Notes under the pieces: model-generated
Database searches by the model: none
What the model was told of the DNA's origin: nothing
Seen by the model: only the letters and a program-made list of their open reading frames with translations
Assembly (NCBI RefSeq): GCF_963682185.1
Contig: NZ_OY821667.1
Location: 4,105,501-4,169,500 of the forward strand
Direction: 5' to 3'
Source: an uncultured Cohaesibacter sp.
Lineage (GTDB): Bacteria > Pseudomonadota > Alphaproteobacteria > Rhizobiales > Cohaesibacteraceae
DNA length: 64,000 bases
Made by a program: the position numbers and the translations under genes
Shown here: positions 18,081-30,426 of the stretch, piece by piece
Layout of the letters: each line of letters begins with the position of its first letter
How positions within the stretch are numbered: position 1 is the first letter of the stretch

Positions 18081-18497
18081 TCAGCTTTGGTGCTCAATAT
18101 CATTTGCGGCTGACGCGTCTTCTTCTTGTGGGCATTCATAAAGGAAACGGTAGCGCGGCTCTACAACCAGCTTGCCGCTTTTGATCGGACAGTTGGCTCG
18201 CCCCGTCTCGTCAAGATATTTCCGCGCCGCTTGCGAGTGGCGCTCCTTGTCCGGCAATACATTGGTCATCCCCAGCGCCAGCCCATTGATCAGTGCGCCC
18301 TTGAAGGAAGCGTCAAGGGGAGGCGTTGTCGTGATGGTGTGTTTTTCGCTATTTTCCATGATGCGATAGGCCAGTCCATCAAGGTCTACATGACGTACAT
18401 CGGTGATGGAGGTGATATCCTCGACCATGTCCGATTGGCCTCCATCAGCACAAGCGGCAGGCAAGAGGCAGACAATTAGGCACAGGGCGTATTTCAT
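18081..18497 (-). CDS. Putative small lipoprotein or secreted protein
   Basis: 138 residues from the ATG at 18497 (gaggg ahead); a longer frame to 18536 is less likely. The N terminus (MKYALCLIVCLLPAACADGG) looks like a lipoprotein signal with Cys at about 16, though the -3 residue is Pro rather than Leu, so simple secretion is possible. The mature part is polar, with RYRFLYECPQEEDAS near the end and two further cysteines (in ANCPIKSG and YECPQ) that could form a disulfide. No family recognised. Confidence 0.55.
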   Translation of the reverse strand: MKYALCLIVCLLPAACADGGQSDMVEDITSITDVRHVDLDGLAYRIMENSEKHTITTTPPLDASFKGALINGLALGMTNVLPDKERHSQAARKYLDETGRANCPIKSGKLVVEPRYRFLYECPQEEDASAANDIEHQS

Positions 18498-18760
18498 GGC
18501 GAATCCCTCACGCGGCGGAGTGGGAAAGAAAAGCAATTTTCAGGTGTATTGGATTGTGTTTACACCATTTTGGTGCTCTGTTGGGCGGAAGAGGGCACTA
18601 TCCCCGGATTTTTGCAGCCTCCCGCCCCATGCTGACAGGGAGGCGTCATCTCTCTGTCACACCAATCAAGTGAAACATTGCCCGAGCCTGAGCACCCAAT
18701 TGCCATGCGCAGAATCCTTCGCATCGAAAGCCCGCAGATAAACACGAGAGCAAGCACCTA

Positions 18761-19111
18761 ATGAAGCATTTCCTGCATGTTATGAAAGCCGCGCAATATT
18801 CCTACGCTGGCTGTATAAGGCTGTTTCATGAAACGGCAGCGCAAGCCGAATGCATCTTTTTTGCGGTCTTGCTGGCGATCTATGGCCTCGTTGGGGCAAC
18901 GCCAGAGCAGTTTGCCATTCTGGTTTTTCTTTTTCTGTTGACCATTGCGCTGGAAGCCCTCAACACAGCTGTGGAAGTTCTGGTGGATCATCTCACCAAT
19001 GATTTCGCGGAATTTGCCCGTCAGGCGAAAGATCTTGGCTCATTTGCCGTTTTTTGCGGCTTGACCATGCTCTCGCTATACAGTCTTTATGTGGTCTATA
19101 GTCAACTGTAA
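18761..19111 (+). CDS. dgkA: Diacylglycerol kinase (prokaryotic, membrane-integral)
   Basis: 116 residues with three membrane helices, the DgkA length. The catalytic signature is present: TIALEALNTAVEVLVDHLTN with the conserved Glu/Asn, followed by RQAKDLGSFAV. The enzyme phosphorylates diacylglycerol released during phospholipid head-group transfer to periplasmic glucans. It starts 21 bp before the next membrane-protein gene begins, so the two may share a transcript. Confidence 0.9.
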   Translation: MKHFLHVMKAAQYSYAGCIRLFHETAAQAECIFFAVLLAIYGLVGATPEQFAILVFLFLLTIALEALNTAVEVLVDHLTNDFAEFARQAKDLGSFAVFCGLTMLSLYSLYVVYSQL

Positions 19112-19131
19112 TCAGAAAGACCCAAAGGCTC

Positions 19132-19656
19132 ATGCGCAAGGACAATCCGCATATCACCACGATCAGAAATCATATTGCAGGCACGACCCGTGCAATCAAG
19201 GCGGTGGTTGGTATCGCTCTGCTGCTGTTGGCGCTCTATGTGATCTTCGGCTTTTCTTTCGATGGCGAGAATGCCTATCTCTTGATGGCGGTGCTGATTG
19301 TGGCCTTTACGGCCTTCGGTTTCGGCTGGACCTTTGCCTCGCAGGGCATCATGGGGTGGTCGCGGCAAATCGATTTTGATTTTGAAAAGCGCCAGATGCG
19401 CCAGACATCGGTTTCCATTCTGGGGCGTTCGCGTCCGTTCATCGTCCCCTTTGTCCGCATTTCCGGTTTTCATGTTCATCCGGCAGGGAACAAGGGCCGG
19501 ACCCCAGGCAGCGACGAAGCGGAGATTGAAATGATGGATGTCAATGGTGGTGTCCTGCTCCATGCTGGCATTTTTGAAAGCTCGGCGGCTGCGGAAGAGA
19601 TCGTCACGCGCATCAAGGCTGCCGTTGCCGAAGATGCCGATCCAGACGAAGCCTAA
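19132..19656 (+). CDS. Two-TM protein with a PH-like cytoplasmic domain, paralogue of the gene at 24.2 kb
   Basis: 174 residues. Two membrane helices (about 20-42 and 50-72) are followed by a beta-rich domain: RQIDFDFEKRQMRQ, PFVRISGFHVH, EIEMMDVNGG, then a terminal helix ESSAAAEEIVTRIKAAV. This layout and the spacing of the motifs recur in the protein encoded at 24202-24837, so I take them for paralogues. The domain resembles bacterial PH-like membrane proteins, but no function is known. It follows dgkA by 20 bp. Confidence 0.6.
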   Translation: MRKDNPHITTIRNHIAGTTRAIKAVVGIALLLLALYVIFGFSFDGENAYLLMAVLIVAFTAFGFGWTFASQGIMGWSRQIDFDFEKRQMRQTSVSILGRSRPFIVPFVRISGFHVHPAGNKGRTPGSDEAEIEMMDVNGGVLLHAGIFESSAAAEEIVTRIKAAVAEDADPDEA

Positions 19657-19695
19657 AGCAGACGCTTTCTTCGGGAGGGGTGTTTGTAAAAGCGG

Positions 19696-19920
19696 TTACA
19701 GACCTCTCGGGCTCTTTTCGTAAATGCGTCCCCAACGTACCCGCGACCATACCCGCTCGTGAAAGCAATAGAAGACAAAGCTGGTCAACGCCGAGGCGAG
19801 GGCAATGCCGCCACTCGCGGCAAAGGAGCGGGTGAACAGATAGCCCACGAGGGTCATGGAAAAGAGCCCGAGGATCTGCCAGCTCACAGCCTTGGCAATG
19901 GTTCTTGTTCTTGTATCCAT
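19696..19920 (-). CDS. DUF2061 family small membrane protein
   Basis: 74 residues from the ATG at 19920, which has aaggaaag ahead; the frame extends upstream but without support. It begins TRTIAKAVSWQILGLFSMTL and has two membrane helices and FVFYCFHERVWSRVRWG, the DUF2061 signature. Function unknown. In some genomes DUF2061 is fused to sulfate-assimilation enzymes; nothing of the kind lies here. Confidence 0.8.
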   Translation of the reverse strand: MDTRTRTIAKAVSWQILGLFSMTLVGYLFTRSFAASGGIALASALTSFVFYCFHERVWSRVRWGRIYEKSPRGL

Positions 19921-20158
19921 CTGTCTTTCCTTAAATATGGCCCATGAATAGGGCGCGGGGTCGCAACGCCTGATGAGGCAAAGCAACGCCTTGCGGTGAG
20001 GCGTATCACGCGCCAACCGATTGAAATCAAGTCAAAATTGAATAGTAAGAGCGCAAAGCGCCATGGTCCTTTCTACCCTGTCAAAGGCAGATTGGACATT
20101 CTGTTCTTTTGCTGCATAAAATGCATTTTGCAGATAAAAATCACCAATGGGGAAAGAA

Positions 20159-21013
20159 ATGGACAGACGAGACCGAGCCACCCTGTTCCGCGAGCGCTTG
20201 CTGGTGGCGATGGATCTGTGTGGCATGTCGCGCAGCGCGCTGGCCCGTGCAACCCATGTGGATCGGTCCACCATCGGGCAATTGCTCAAGCCAGACCTTG
20301 CCCGCCTACCCAATGCGCAGTTGGCTGCCGATGCTGCAACCGCGTTGGGCGTGAGCACCGATTGGCTGCTCGGGTTGACAGATCGTCCAGAGCGCCCCGG
20401 CGATGTGCTGGCGTCCAGCTTTGCTCTCAGTCCGGCAGAACGCAGTGCAGCGGATGCACAGATACTGGACTGGCACAAGGAAGCCGCCGGATACAAATTG
20501 CGCCATGTGCCCGCCACCTTGCCAGATATGCTGAAAACCGAGGCGATGCTGAAATGGGAATATGCAAGCGCGTTTGATCATGCTTCCGCCTTGGCCATCG
20601 AAGCGATGCAGGAGCTGTTTTCGTGGCTCAGGTCAGGGCAGTCGGATTATGAAATCGCCATGCCGCTGCATGAACTGAGGGCCTTGGCGGCGGGAAGCGC
20701 CTATTATGCTGGCTTGTCGCGGGAGGTGCGGCTTGAGCAGCTTTGCTTCATTGCGCGCATGTGCGAGGAGCTTTATCCGCGCCTGAGGCTCTTTCTGTTT
20801 GACGCGCGCCAGATCTACAGCGCACCGGTCTCCATTTTCGGGCCCAAGCTGGCTGTGGTTTATATCGGGGAGTTTTACATCGCCTTTCGGGAAAGCGCAC
20901 GCGTCAGCTCGTTGACCAGTCATTTTGACAGACTGGTGCGCGAGGCCTCTGTTGACCCGCGCGCCGTGCCCGGCTTCATCGAAGAGCTGAAAAAGACGAT
21001 GCCGGAACCATAG
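20159..21013 (+). CDS. XRE-family regulator with a large C-terminal domain
   Basis: 284 residues. The ATG at 20159 is favoured because gggga sits six bases ahead; the ATG at 20147 overlaps that site. Residues about 5-65 are a helix-turn-helix (MSRSALARATHVDRSTIGQL, LGVSTDWLLGLTD). The remaining 210 residues, with SIFGPKLAVVYIGEFYIAFR, form a globular domain of unknown ligand. I believe similar proteins occur singly in rhizobial genomes, but the target is unknown. It is divergent from the DUF2061 gene and convergent with the following lipoprotein gene. Confidence 0.75.
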   Translation: MDRRDRATLFRERLLVAMDLCGMSRSALARATHVDRSTIGQLLKPDLARLPNAQLAADAATALGVSTDWLLGLTDRPERPGDVLASSFALSPAERSAADAQILDWHKEAAGYKLRHVPATLPDMLKTEAMLKWEYASAFDHASALAIEAMQELFSWLRSGQSDYEIAMPLHELRALAAGSAYYAGLSREVRLEQLCFIARMCEELYPRLRLFLFDARQIYSAPVSIFGPKLAVVYIGEFYIAFRESARVSSLTSHFDRLVREASVDPRAVPGFIEELKKTMPEP

Positions 21014-21101
21014 CCGCAGCCGTAAAAGCGCCGGGGTGAAGCCCCCGCCGCATGAAGCATAGGGCGCGCATCGCCAGGGCTATGCGCATCCATTTGTCGG
21101 C

Positions 21102-21755
21102 CTATTTATTGCCGGAATCGAAGCCGACCAGAATTTGCACATTGCGCTCTTGCGGCATGGGAATGGCAATTGCTTCATCCACCTTGGCAAACAGGCCCGA
21201 GCGATCTGGCGGCGCAAGCATCACAGGCACTTTATGCAGCTTTGAATAGAGCACATTGTCTTTCTGCTTGACGACAATGCGCAAAGGCAGAACCGCCTTG
21301 TCCTTCTCGCCGGATTTCGGCCCGCCCAACACACGACCGGCGACGCCGACCTTGATATACATCTCCGCGCCCATGTCGGTGCATTCACGTGCGGTTTGGG
21401 TGATGTTGGCCTGATGGATCAGCATGTTGGGGTTGCCTTCGCCGCCCCGAGCATAATTCTGATAAACGTTGGTATCGCCCAGAATGCTCACCGACGGGCA
21501 ATAGCCGTTGATCTTCTTGGCGTTGTTGAGAATGAGGTTGGTCGTGCTGTCCACGATGGTGCCTGCATTGGCAACATCCCTTGCGCTGGACGTTACGCCC
21601 GGTGCTGTCGATGCAGCCTGTGGCGCATCAGTATTGCTGCTGCCAAAGCTTGGCATTTTCAAGCCGCCCGGTCCGCTTGCACAGCCCGATAGCGCCAGTC
21701 CCAAGGCGCTCATGGCGGCCAGTTTGCAGATATTGGAAAAAGACACCGACATCAT
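21102..21755 (-). CDS. Lipoprotein of unknown function
   Basis: 217 residues. A clear lipoprotein signal, LAAMSALGLALSGCASGPGG, gives a lipobox LSGC with Cys at about 25. A Ser/Ala/Pro-rich linker precedes a domain that includes INGYCPSVSILGDTNVY, QTARECTDMGAEMYIKVGVA and GPKSGEKDKAVLPLRIVVKQ. Two cysteines could form a disulfide. I think the pattern is conserved among alphaproteobacteria but cannot name a family. It is probably attached to the outer membrane, since the residue after Cys is Ala rather than Asp. Confidence 0.7.
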   Translation of the reverse strand: MMSVSFSNICKLAAMSALGLALSGCASGPGGLKMPSFGSSNTDAPQAASTAPGVTSSARDVANAGTIVDSTTNLILNNAKKINGYCPSVSILGDTNVYQNYARGGEGNPNMLIHQANITQTARECTDMGAEMYIKVGVAGRVLGGPKSGEKDKAVLPLRIVVKQKDNVLYSKLHKVPVMLAPPDRSGLFAKVDEAIAIPMPQERNVQILVGFDSGNK

Positions 21756-22096
21756 CCACTCTTTCTTTACGCGTCACATCAAGCTCGGAAAAGGCGATCA
21801 CCATGTGCGACTCAAGCCAACCCGTGCCCTATTTGGCCCAGACTTACAGCAAAAATACGGCCAATGCGAATAATAACCGGCAATCTGGCATTTGCAATTC
21901 ATCCAAGCTGCCAAATTACCCCGATTCAGCATTTTCTTGCCTGATCGGGACAGAATTTTCCATCAACTTTTGCCAAGAAATGGCTTTGGATCGGATTTTC
22001 CAATTCATCGTGCCTTGACATCGGTCGGTACACACTCTTCATATCCCTTAGAGCCCATATCGATTTGAATGCAAACACATCGAAGGTAAGGACAGT
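21756..22096. other. Divergent intergenic region upstream of ispH
   Basis: About 340 bp. It holds the likely ispH promoter near 22015 and the promoter of the minus-strand lipoprotein. No RNA structure was recognised. Confidence 0.3.
22015..22050 (+). promoter_or_regulatory. Candidate sigma-70 promoter for ispH
   Basis: cttgaca at 22014-22020 is a good alphaproteobacterial -35. A weak -10 candidate (ttcatat) follows about 18 bases later. It lies about 50 bases before the ispH ATG. Confidence 0.35.
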
Positions 22097-23104
22097 ATGA
22101 GCGAGACGAAACCGCCCCTGGAAATTCTGCTATGTGCACCGCGTGGCTTTTGCGCCGGTGTCGACCGGGCAATCCAGATCGTGGATCTGGCGCTCCAGAC
22201 CTTCGGGGCCCCCGTCTATGTGCGTCACGAGATCGTCCATAACAAATATGTCGTTGAGAGCCTGAAGGCCAAAGGTGCCGTGTTTGTGGAAGAGCTGGAC
22301 GAAATCCCCCAGACCGAACAGCCGGTCATCTTCTCGGCCCATGGCGTGCCCAAGTCGGTGCCCGCAGCGGCAAAGGCCAACAACTTCTTTTATCTCGATG
22401 CCACCTGTCCGCTGGTCTCCAAGGTGCATAAGGAAGCCATGTTGCATGACAGGCGCGGTCATGAGGTTGTGCTCATCGGCCATGCCGGACACCCTGAGGT
22501 GATCGGCACCATGGGCCAGTTGGCTGACAATGTGGTCAAGCTGATTGAAACCGTCGAGGATGTCGCAAGCCTTGAGCCAAAGGATCCGGACAATCTGGCA
22601 TGGATCACCCAGACGACCCTCTCGGTTGATGATACCGCAGGCATCGTTGAAGCGCTGAAGGCGCGCTTCCCCAACATTCAGGGGCCGAACAAGGATGACA
22701 TCTGCTACGCCACGACCAACCGGCAGGAAGCGGTCAAGACAGTTGCTCCGCGTGCCGATGTAATGATCGTGGTGGGCGCGCCCAACAGTTCCAACTCCAA
22801 ACGCCTGCGCGAGGTGGGCGAACGGGCCGGCTGTCGGCAATCTCTGCTGCTGCAACGCGCCGCCGACATCGATTGGGATAGTCTTGGCGATATTTCTTCG
22901 GTGGCCATCACGGCGGGTGCCTCCGCGCCTGAAATTCTGGTGGAAGAAGTGATCGATGCCTTCTCTGAGCGCTATGAAGTGTCTGTGGAAGTGATCAGGA
23001 TCGCCAATGAAGACATGGTCTTCAACATCCCGCGTGAATTGCGCGAAGCGGCGATTGCTGCCGGTGTGCTGGAAGAAGGCCCCAGAGCGGAGCCGGTGAG
23101 ATAG
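22097..23104 (+). CDS. ispH: 4-hydroxy-3-methylbut-2-enyl diphosphate reductase IspH
   Basis: 335 residues. The three cysteines that hold the catalytic iron-sulfur cluster are in [28 protein letters not shown] and [22 protein letters not shown] and [15 protein letters not shown] are also typical. It makes isopentenyl and dimethylallyl diphosphate, the last step of the MEP pathway. It precedes thrB on the same strand with a 90-bp gap, an order I recall from rhizobia, where rnhA often follows; here rnhA is about 17 kb away. Confidence 0.97.
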   Translation: MSETKPPLEILLCAPRGFCAGVDRAIQIVDLALQTFGAPVYVRHEIVHNKYVVESLKAKGAVFVEELDEIPQTEQPVIFSAHGVPKSVPAAAKANNFFYLDATCPLVSKVHKEAMLHDRRGHEVVLIGHAGHPEVIGTMGQLADNVVKLIETVEDVASLEPKDPDNLAWITQTTLSVDDTAGIVEALKARFPNIQGPNKDDICYATTNRQEAVKTVAPRADVMIVVGAPNSSNSKRLREVGERAGCRQSLLLQRAADIDWDSLGDISSVAITAGASAPEILVEEVIDAFSERYEVSVEVIRIANEDMVFNIPRELREAAIAAGVLEEGPRAEPVR

Positions 23105-23196
23105 GCCGAGCAGGCAAACTGACATGGCGAAGCCGGGCCAAGGGCCCGGTGGTCAAAGAAAAGACAATAGAGAAGACTAGTTGAAAGGGGACCGAT

Positions 23197-24162
23197 ATGG
23201 CGGTCTATACGGAAGTCAGCGATGAAGAATTGAGCGCATTTGTCGACAGCTACAATGTCGGCGCGCTCACATCCTACAAGGGCATCGCGGAGGGCGTCGA
23301 AAACTCGAACTTCCTCGTGCAGACCGAAACCGGCCCCTATATTCTCACGCTTTATGAGAAGCGGGTGAACCCGTCCGATCTGCCCTTTTTTCTGGGGCTG
23401 ATGGAGCATCTTTCCGAGCGTGGGTTCAATTGCCCGACGCCTCTTAAAAATCGTGAGGGCAAGGCCCTTGGCCACCTGGCCGGACGTCCTGCTGCCATGG
23501 TCACTTTCCTTGATGGCATGTGGGTGCGCCGCCCCTCTGTCGAGCAATGCGAGCAGCTTGGCGTTGCCATGGCCCAGTTACACAAGGCCGGTGAGGGCTT
23601 CGAAATCGAACGGGCCAATGCCTTGTCCGTCGGTGGCTGGCGCCCGCTCTTTGCCATGTGCGCCAACCGCGCCGATGAAGTGCAAAAAGGTCTGCAGGCC
23701 GAGATTGAGAAGGAACTGGAATATTTTGAGGCCCACTGGCCCAAGGATCTACCCAAAGGTGTCATTCACGCTGACCTCTTTGTCGATAATGTCTTTTTTC
23801 TGCGCGGTGCCCTGTCGGGCATCATCGACTTCTATTTTGCCTGTAATGATCTTCTGGCCTATGACATCGCGATCTGCCTGAATGCCTGGTGCTTTGAACC
23901 GGACGACATGTTCAACGTGACCAAGGCCCGAGCCATGCTCAAGGGCTATCAGTCTGTGCGCCCGCTCTCGCTTGAGGAATATAACGCGCTGCCGCTTCTG
24001 GCGCGCGGGGCCGCCTTGCGCTTCCACTTAACGCGCCTATATGATTGGCTGAACGTGCCTGAAGGGGCGCAAGTGACGCCGAAAGATCCGATTGAGTATC
24101 TCAAGAAACTCCGCTTCCATCGCTCCATCCGGACGCCGATGGATTATGGCATAGAGCGATAG
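23197..24162 (+). CDS. thrB: Homoserine kinase (APH-fold, ThrB type II)
   Basis: 321 residues. It has the aminoglycoside-phosphotransferase fold, with start [20 protein letters not shown], nucleotide loop [11 protein letters not shown], catalytic [13 protein letters not shown] and metal-binding [11 protein letters not shown]. This is the form of homoserine kinase found in alphaproteobacteria and pseudomonads, unrelated to the GHMP ThrB of E. coli. It phosphorylates homoserine for ThrC, which is encoded 20 kb away. An aaagggga site lies before the ATG. Confidence 0.95.
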   Translation: MAVYTEVSDEELSAFVDSYNVGALTSYKGIAEGVENSNFLVQTETGPYILTLYEKRVNPSDLPFFLGLMEHLSERGFNCPTPLKNREGKALGHLAGRPAAMVTFLDGMWVRRPSVEQCEQLGVAMAQLHKAGEGFEIERANALSVGGWRPLFAMCANRADEVQKGLQAEIEKELEYFEAHWPKDLPKGVIHADLFVDNVFFLRGALSGIIDFYFACNDLLAYDIAICLNAWCFEPDDMFNVTKARAMLKGYQSVRPLSLEEYNALPLLARGAALRFHLTRLYDWLNVPEGAQVTPKDPIEYLKKLRFHRSIRTPMDYGIER

Positions 24163-24201
24163 GTTGCCTTAATAGAGCATCGCTCGGGCAAGGGAGGCAC
24201 G

Positions 24202-24837
24202 ATGAAAAGCTGCGGCATCAACACCGGCACCAAGGTCAAGGATGATCCCTTCCTCTTCCGCAACCATTATCCGCTGCCTGTGCGCGTGATGATCGGGCTG
24301 TTCGGTGGCGTGCTCTGGCTGTTGCCCTATGCCTTGCTTGTTGCACCCCAATGGAACAGCTTCAGCTGGGTGCTTATTCCCTATGCCATTCTGGGATTGA
24401 TGGGCGCCGTTGGCGGTGCTTTCTTTCTGCTCTCGGCCATTCTGGGCGAGGCGCGGGAAACAAGGCTTGATCTTGAGGGACAGCAGGTGATCCAGACCAC
24501 GCGCGATTGGCTGTTTCGCCGTCGCGCCAAGCGGACCCCCTTTGCCGATATTTCCATTCTGGAATTTCACCGCCCCAACTGGGCAACCGATGAGACGGTG
24601 ATAGAGATCCATCCGGTTCTGGAAAATGGCGATAGCCTGCCCGCCTTTGGGGCTTTCCCCTCAGAGGAAGAAGCCGAAAAGATCCGCACGCTTATGGGCT
24701 TTCGCTCGCAGGGCATGGTGGAAGTATCCGGCTTCAGGGCGCTGGCCAACCGCTGGCGCGGTGCGGCAAGGGTCATTGAGGGTGGTCGCAATGAGGGTGG
24801 CGATCAATCCTCAGGCTCGGTGCATCGCTTGCATTGA
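24202..24837 (+). CDS. Two-TM protein with a PH-like domain, paralogue of the gene at 19.1 kb
   Basis: 211 residues. Two membrane helices (about 28-48 and 57-80), then a beta-rich domain: ETRLDLEGQQVIQTT, TPFADISILEFHR, DETVIEIHPVLENGDSLPAF and a helix SEEEAEKIRTLMGF. The order of elements matches the protein at 19132-19656. It follows thrB by 39 bp on the same strand and may share its transcript. Function unknown. Confidence 0.6.
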   Translation: MKSCGINTGTKVKDDPFLFRNHYPLPVRVMIGLFGGVLWLLPYALLVAPQWNSFSWVLIPYAILGLMGAVGGAFFLLSAILGEARETRLDLEGQQVIQTTRDWLFRRRAKRTPFADISILEFHRPNWATDETVIEIHPVLENGDSLPAFGAFPSEEEAEKIRTLMGFRSQGMVEVSGFRALANRWRGAARVIEGGRNEGGDQSSGSVHRLH

Positions 24838-24865
24838 ACGCACCGCTCGTTGTACAGCGCCGCCT

Positions 24866-25309
24866 TTAGCGCGGAAAATCTTCAAACTGCGGAATTGTTT
24901 CCAGTTCATGGTCCCAGTCGGCGCGTGAGCCCGTGAAGATATGGGCGGTCGGGCGCAGGGGCAAGGGCGTATCCAGACAGCCTGCCGGGATCACCAAGCC
25001 GCCACCCGTGTCTGCCTCACCATCTTTTGCCCTGACGATACGGGGAAGGGGAGAGCCACATTGCTTGCAGAAGTTGCGGGCATGTCGGCTATCCGGCAGA
25101 TGATAGTGCGAAACCATCTCTTCTCCACTCAGCCATGTGAGCGTTGCTGTGCTGCTGAACAGAGTGGATGCATGGGCCGAACCAGACCCCTTGCGACAAT
25201 GGGAACAATGACACAGGAAGAACCCATCAAAAATGGCCTCAATAACAAAAGAGACGCTGCCACAAAGGCACCGTCCCTCATAGTGTTGTGGGTGATCGTC
25301 GTGTGTCAT
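24866..25309 (-). CDS. GFA-family (glutathione-dependent formaldehyde-activating-like) zinc protein
   Basis: 147 residues from the ATG at 25309; the frame continues to a TTG at 25333 that has poorly spaced signals. The family's zinc cysteines are present: RCLCGSVSF, CHCSHCRKGSG and FCKQCGSPL. It continues SRADWDHELETIPQFEDFPR, a typical C terminus. The founding member was described as accelerating glutathione-formaldehyde adduct formation, but most members of the family have no proven activity. It stands alone, convergent with the gene before it. Confidence 0.88.
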   Translation of the reverse strand: MTHDDHPQHYEGRCLCGSVSFVIEAIFDGFFLCHCSHCRKGSGSAHASTLFSSTATLTWLSGEEMVSHYHLPDSRHARNFCKQCGSPLPRIVRAKDGEADTGGGLVIPAGCLDTPLPLRPTAHIFTGSRADWDHELETIPQFEDFPR

Positions 25310-25362
25310 GCAAACAGTCTGGTCTGATCCCAAGCCTTAAAAAATAAAGGGAAGAGGGACAA

Positions 25363-25929
25363 TCAGTTCAGCGCTTCAAAGCCTGCTTTGAAGCCATTGA
25401 GCTCAATGGGAATGCCGATGCCTTCTTCGGGCGTCTGGAAGACGATGAAGGTTGCCGTCTTGCCGCCTTCGAGCAGCTGGAGCAGCTTGTCATCCATGAT
25501 GACTTCGGCGATGCAGCCCTGCGGCAGGCAGCGCACGAAACCGGCGTTGCCCACATCGGTGTCATCCACATGCAGGCCAAGGCCATGGGGCAGCAACACA
25601 CCAAGCGGTGTCAGCACCCTGAGGATACGTGCCGACTTGTCGGCTGTCTTGAGAACGATCACCGTCAGGCCCACATTGTCGCGATCGGATGCTGTGACAT
25701 ATTGCATCAGCGCACATTGCTCAGACGGAGCGCCCGGAGGCGTGTCGCAGCGAATTTCCCAATCTCCATGCTTGGAGCGCACAGCGCCTTGGGCATTTGC
25801 ATCACTGGTCGAAAAGCCGACGGCCATGAGAGATGCCATAAAAAGGGCTGCAACAAGCAGAACGCCATGCTGAAGCTTAGGGAAGAAACGATCCGGGGCG
25901 TGCTTTGGGGTCATTGAAGATGTCACCAT
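25363..25929 (-). CDS. Invasion-associated locus B (IalB) family secreted protein
   Basis: 188 residues. A signal peptide spans about residues 20-46 (VAALFMASLMAVGFSTSDANAQ, cleavage after ANA). The mature part has the IalB pattern: HGDWEIRCD, EQCALMQYVT, TPLGVLLPHGLGLHVD, VRCLPQGCIAEV and LLQLLEGGKTATFIVF. Four cysteines are spaced for two disulfides. In Bartonella IalB affects erythrocyte invasion, but the family is widespread in free-living alphaproteobacteria, where its role is unclear. Confidence 0.87.
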   Translation of the reverse strand: MVTSSMTPKHAPDRFFPKLQHGVLLVAALFMASLMAVGFSTSDANAQGAVRSKHGDWEIRCDTPPGAPSEQCALMQYVTASDRDNVGLTVIVLKTADKSARILRVLTPLGVLLPHGLGLHVDDTDVGNAGFVRCLPQGCIAEVIMDDKLLQLLEGGKTATFIVFQTPEEGIGIPIELNGFKAGFEALN

Positions 25930-26432
25930 GACTATCGCTCTTAGGGGCCTGAATTGGGGTTAACGCAATCAGTAATCTATTTGCCTGATTCGTCATACCC
26001 ATGTCTTGGAAATGCACTCAATGACAGCTCTAAGCCGGAATTGTGGCAATAAAATATTGGGGATATTTCGCCGAAAAAGCGCCTCTACGCCTAAAACCCT
26101 ATGTGGATATTTTTGAATAATAAAGCTTAATTCGCCAAGTGGGGCAGGATGTCGCACTAATGGACTATGTGCAGAGGTTGCGACAGACGGTCGCATGTGT
26201 CTGAATGGATGCAGACTTGATCTGTATCAAATTTCAGGTTGGCGCAGTTGTAAATGCCTGACGTTAAAACCGCAGTTGGAGCGCATGGTTCCAAACTGAC
26301 GGAAGGGAATTGAGACCACAGGCTTAAGGGCACACCGCGTTCAAATCCGGAAGAGGAGACAGGTCACACCGTCAATCTGGCCATTTTAGGGCAGCGGGGC
26401 GGTAAAGAGGATCGACATGAGGAGGATCGAAC
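25930..26432. other. Divergent intergenic region upstream of the cytochrome oxidase operon
   Basis: About 500 bp. The stretch around 26000-26130 is AT-rich. The last 170 bp lead into ctaC and end with the strong site gaggaggat. I found no palindromic operator I would defend. Confidence 0.35.
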
Positions 26433-28990
<2,558 letters not shown>

Positions 28991-29019
28991 GGCAGAAAGG
29001 CCAGCGAGGAGGCCCGCAG

Positions 29020-29045
29020 CCGGGGTTTGATCATTCAAACCCTGG
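29020..29045. repeat. Hairpin in the ctaD-ctaB gap
   Basis: ccggggtttga pairs with ttcaaaccctgg around a short loop, with one or two wobbles. No T tract follows, so it looks like an RNA-processing or mRNA-stability hairpin more than a terminator. Confidence 0.4.
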
Positions 29046-29197
29046 CGCTTCGCCCCCCGCTTGCGCATCGATAAGACCTTGAGAAGGCCAGAAGCAAAAA
29101 GAAGAGTAACAAGAAAGCCAAGAAGACAGAGAAATCAAAGGACCCAAAACAAGCAGGCAGGCTGAAACCTGTCCGGGAGAGACCCAGGAGAAAGACC

Positions 29198-30175
29198 ATG
29201 ACCCTAGTGGACCAGACCGAGCGCAAACAGGCCCTGACCGCCACCGCCATCACCCGCACGGATTTCGGCGCCGATTTCAGTGGAGCGGAGGTGCGCGACT
29301 ATATTGCCCTCATGAAGCCACGGGTGATGTCTCTGGTGATCTTCACGGCTCTGGTCGGTCTCATGGTTGCCCCCGGCAGCTTGCATCCCTTGGAAAGCCT
29401 CATCGCCATTCTGTGCATTGCCATTGGCGGTGGCGCATCCGGCGCGCTCAACATGTGGTATGATGCCGATATCGATGCTGTCATGAAGCGCACGGCCAAC
29501 CGGCCCATCCCCGCAGGGCGCATCACGCCGGGCGAAGCACTAGGCTTCGGGCTGACGCTGTCTTTCGGCTCTGTGCTGATCCTTGGCCTGTTGGTCAACT
29601 GGTTGGCCGGCGGGCTGTTGGCCTTCACCATCTTCTTTTATGCCGTGGTTTATACCATCTGGCTGAAACGCTCCACGCCGCAGAATATCGTCATTGGTGG
29701 TGCTGCAGGTGCCTTCCCGCCGATGATCGGCTGGGCGGCTGTTACCGGCAGCGTCAGCATCGAATCCATCACACTGTTCCTCATCATCTTCATGTGGACG
29801 CCGCCCCATTTCTGGGCGCTGGCTCTCATCAAGAGTGATGACTATCGCGCCGCCAAGGTACCCATGCTGCCGGTGGTGGCTGGGGAAGCCGTGACGCGCT
29901 CGCAAATTCTTATCTACTCGGTGCTGCTGGCTCCCATCGGCGTGATGCCCGCGTTGCTCGGCTTTGCCGGTGTGGCCTATGGCGCCTTGTCGATTGCGCT
30001 GGGGCTGTTGTTCGTGGGCGCTGCCCTGCGGGTCTATTTCATCCGCGAGGGAACGCCTGCCAGAAAGGCCGCCGGACAGATGTTCGGTTTCTCCATTCTC
30101 TATCTGTTTTTGCTTTATGCCACCTTGCTCTTTGAGCGCCTTATTGGCCTTGAAGCGCTGCCCGCAATGATTTGA
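29198..30175 (+). CDS. ctaB: Protoheme IX farnesyltransferase (heme O synthase) CtaB
   Basis: 325 residues with about nine membrane helices. UbiA-family prenyl-diphosphate motifs are present: [19 protein letters not shown] (first Asp-rich motif) and a second around [27 protein letters not shown] is the typical N-terminal segment. It farnesylates heme B to heme O for the oxidase. An aggag site precedes the ATG. Confidence 0.96.
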   Translation: MTLVDQTERKQALTATAITRTDFGADFSGAEVRDYIALMKPRVMSLVIFTALVGLMVAPGSLHPLESLIAILCIAIGGGASGALNMWYDADIDAVMKRTANRPIPAGRITPGEALGFGLTLSFGSVLILGLLVNWLAGGLLAFTIFFYAVVYTIWLKRSTPQNIVIGGAAGAFPPMIGWAAVTGSVSIESITLFLIIFMWTPPHFWALALIKSDDYRAAKVPMLPVVAGEAVTRSQILIYSVLLAPIGVMPALLGFAGVAYGALSIALGLLFVGAALRVYFIREGTPARKAAGQMFGFSILYLFLLYATLLFERLIGLEALPAMI

Positions 30176-30237
30176 GGCGCGCTGTTCATACGGTCATCAA
30201 GAGCGAGACCCGCAACCAAACCAACAAGGAAAAGCCC

Positions 30238-30399
30238 ATGGCTGAAATCATCGAAAAGGTCACTCTGACCGAAGAGCAGAAAAAGCGTCAGCACAAACGC
30301 TCGGTTGCCATTGCCTTTGCATTGGGAGCGCTGGTGCTCATTTTCTACGCCATCACCATCGTCAAGATGGGGCCGGGCGTGATGAACCGTCCTTTGTGA
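30238..30399 (+). CDS. CoxF-like small membrane protein of the oxidase operon
   Basis: 53 residues from the ATG at 30238, which has aaggaaaag ahead; a longer in-frame start is unlikely. A charged N terminus ([11 protein letters not shown]) is followed by one membrane helix ([20 protein letters not shown]). Small proteins of this shape sit between ctaB and ctaG in many alphaproteobacteria and are annotated CoxF. A role in oxidase assembly is inferred from position. Confidence 0.8.
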   Translation: MAEIIEKVTLTEEQKKRQHKRSVAIAFALGALVLIFYAITIVKMGPGVMNRPL

Positions 30400-30426
30400 T
30401 CTGCCGGGGGAAGGAACCAACTGCCG

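Noticed and set aside
22130-23125. 331-codon minus-strand frame opposite ispH
   Set aside because: It is the antisense of a gene with all IspH motifs. It has no recognisable domain.
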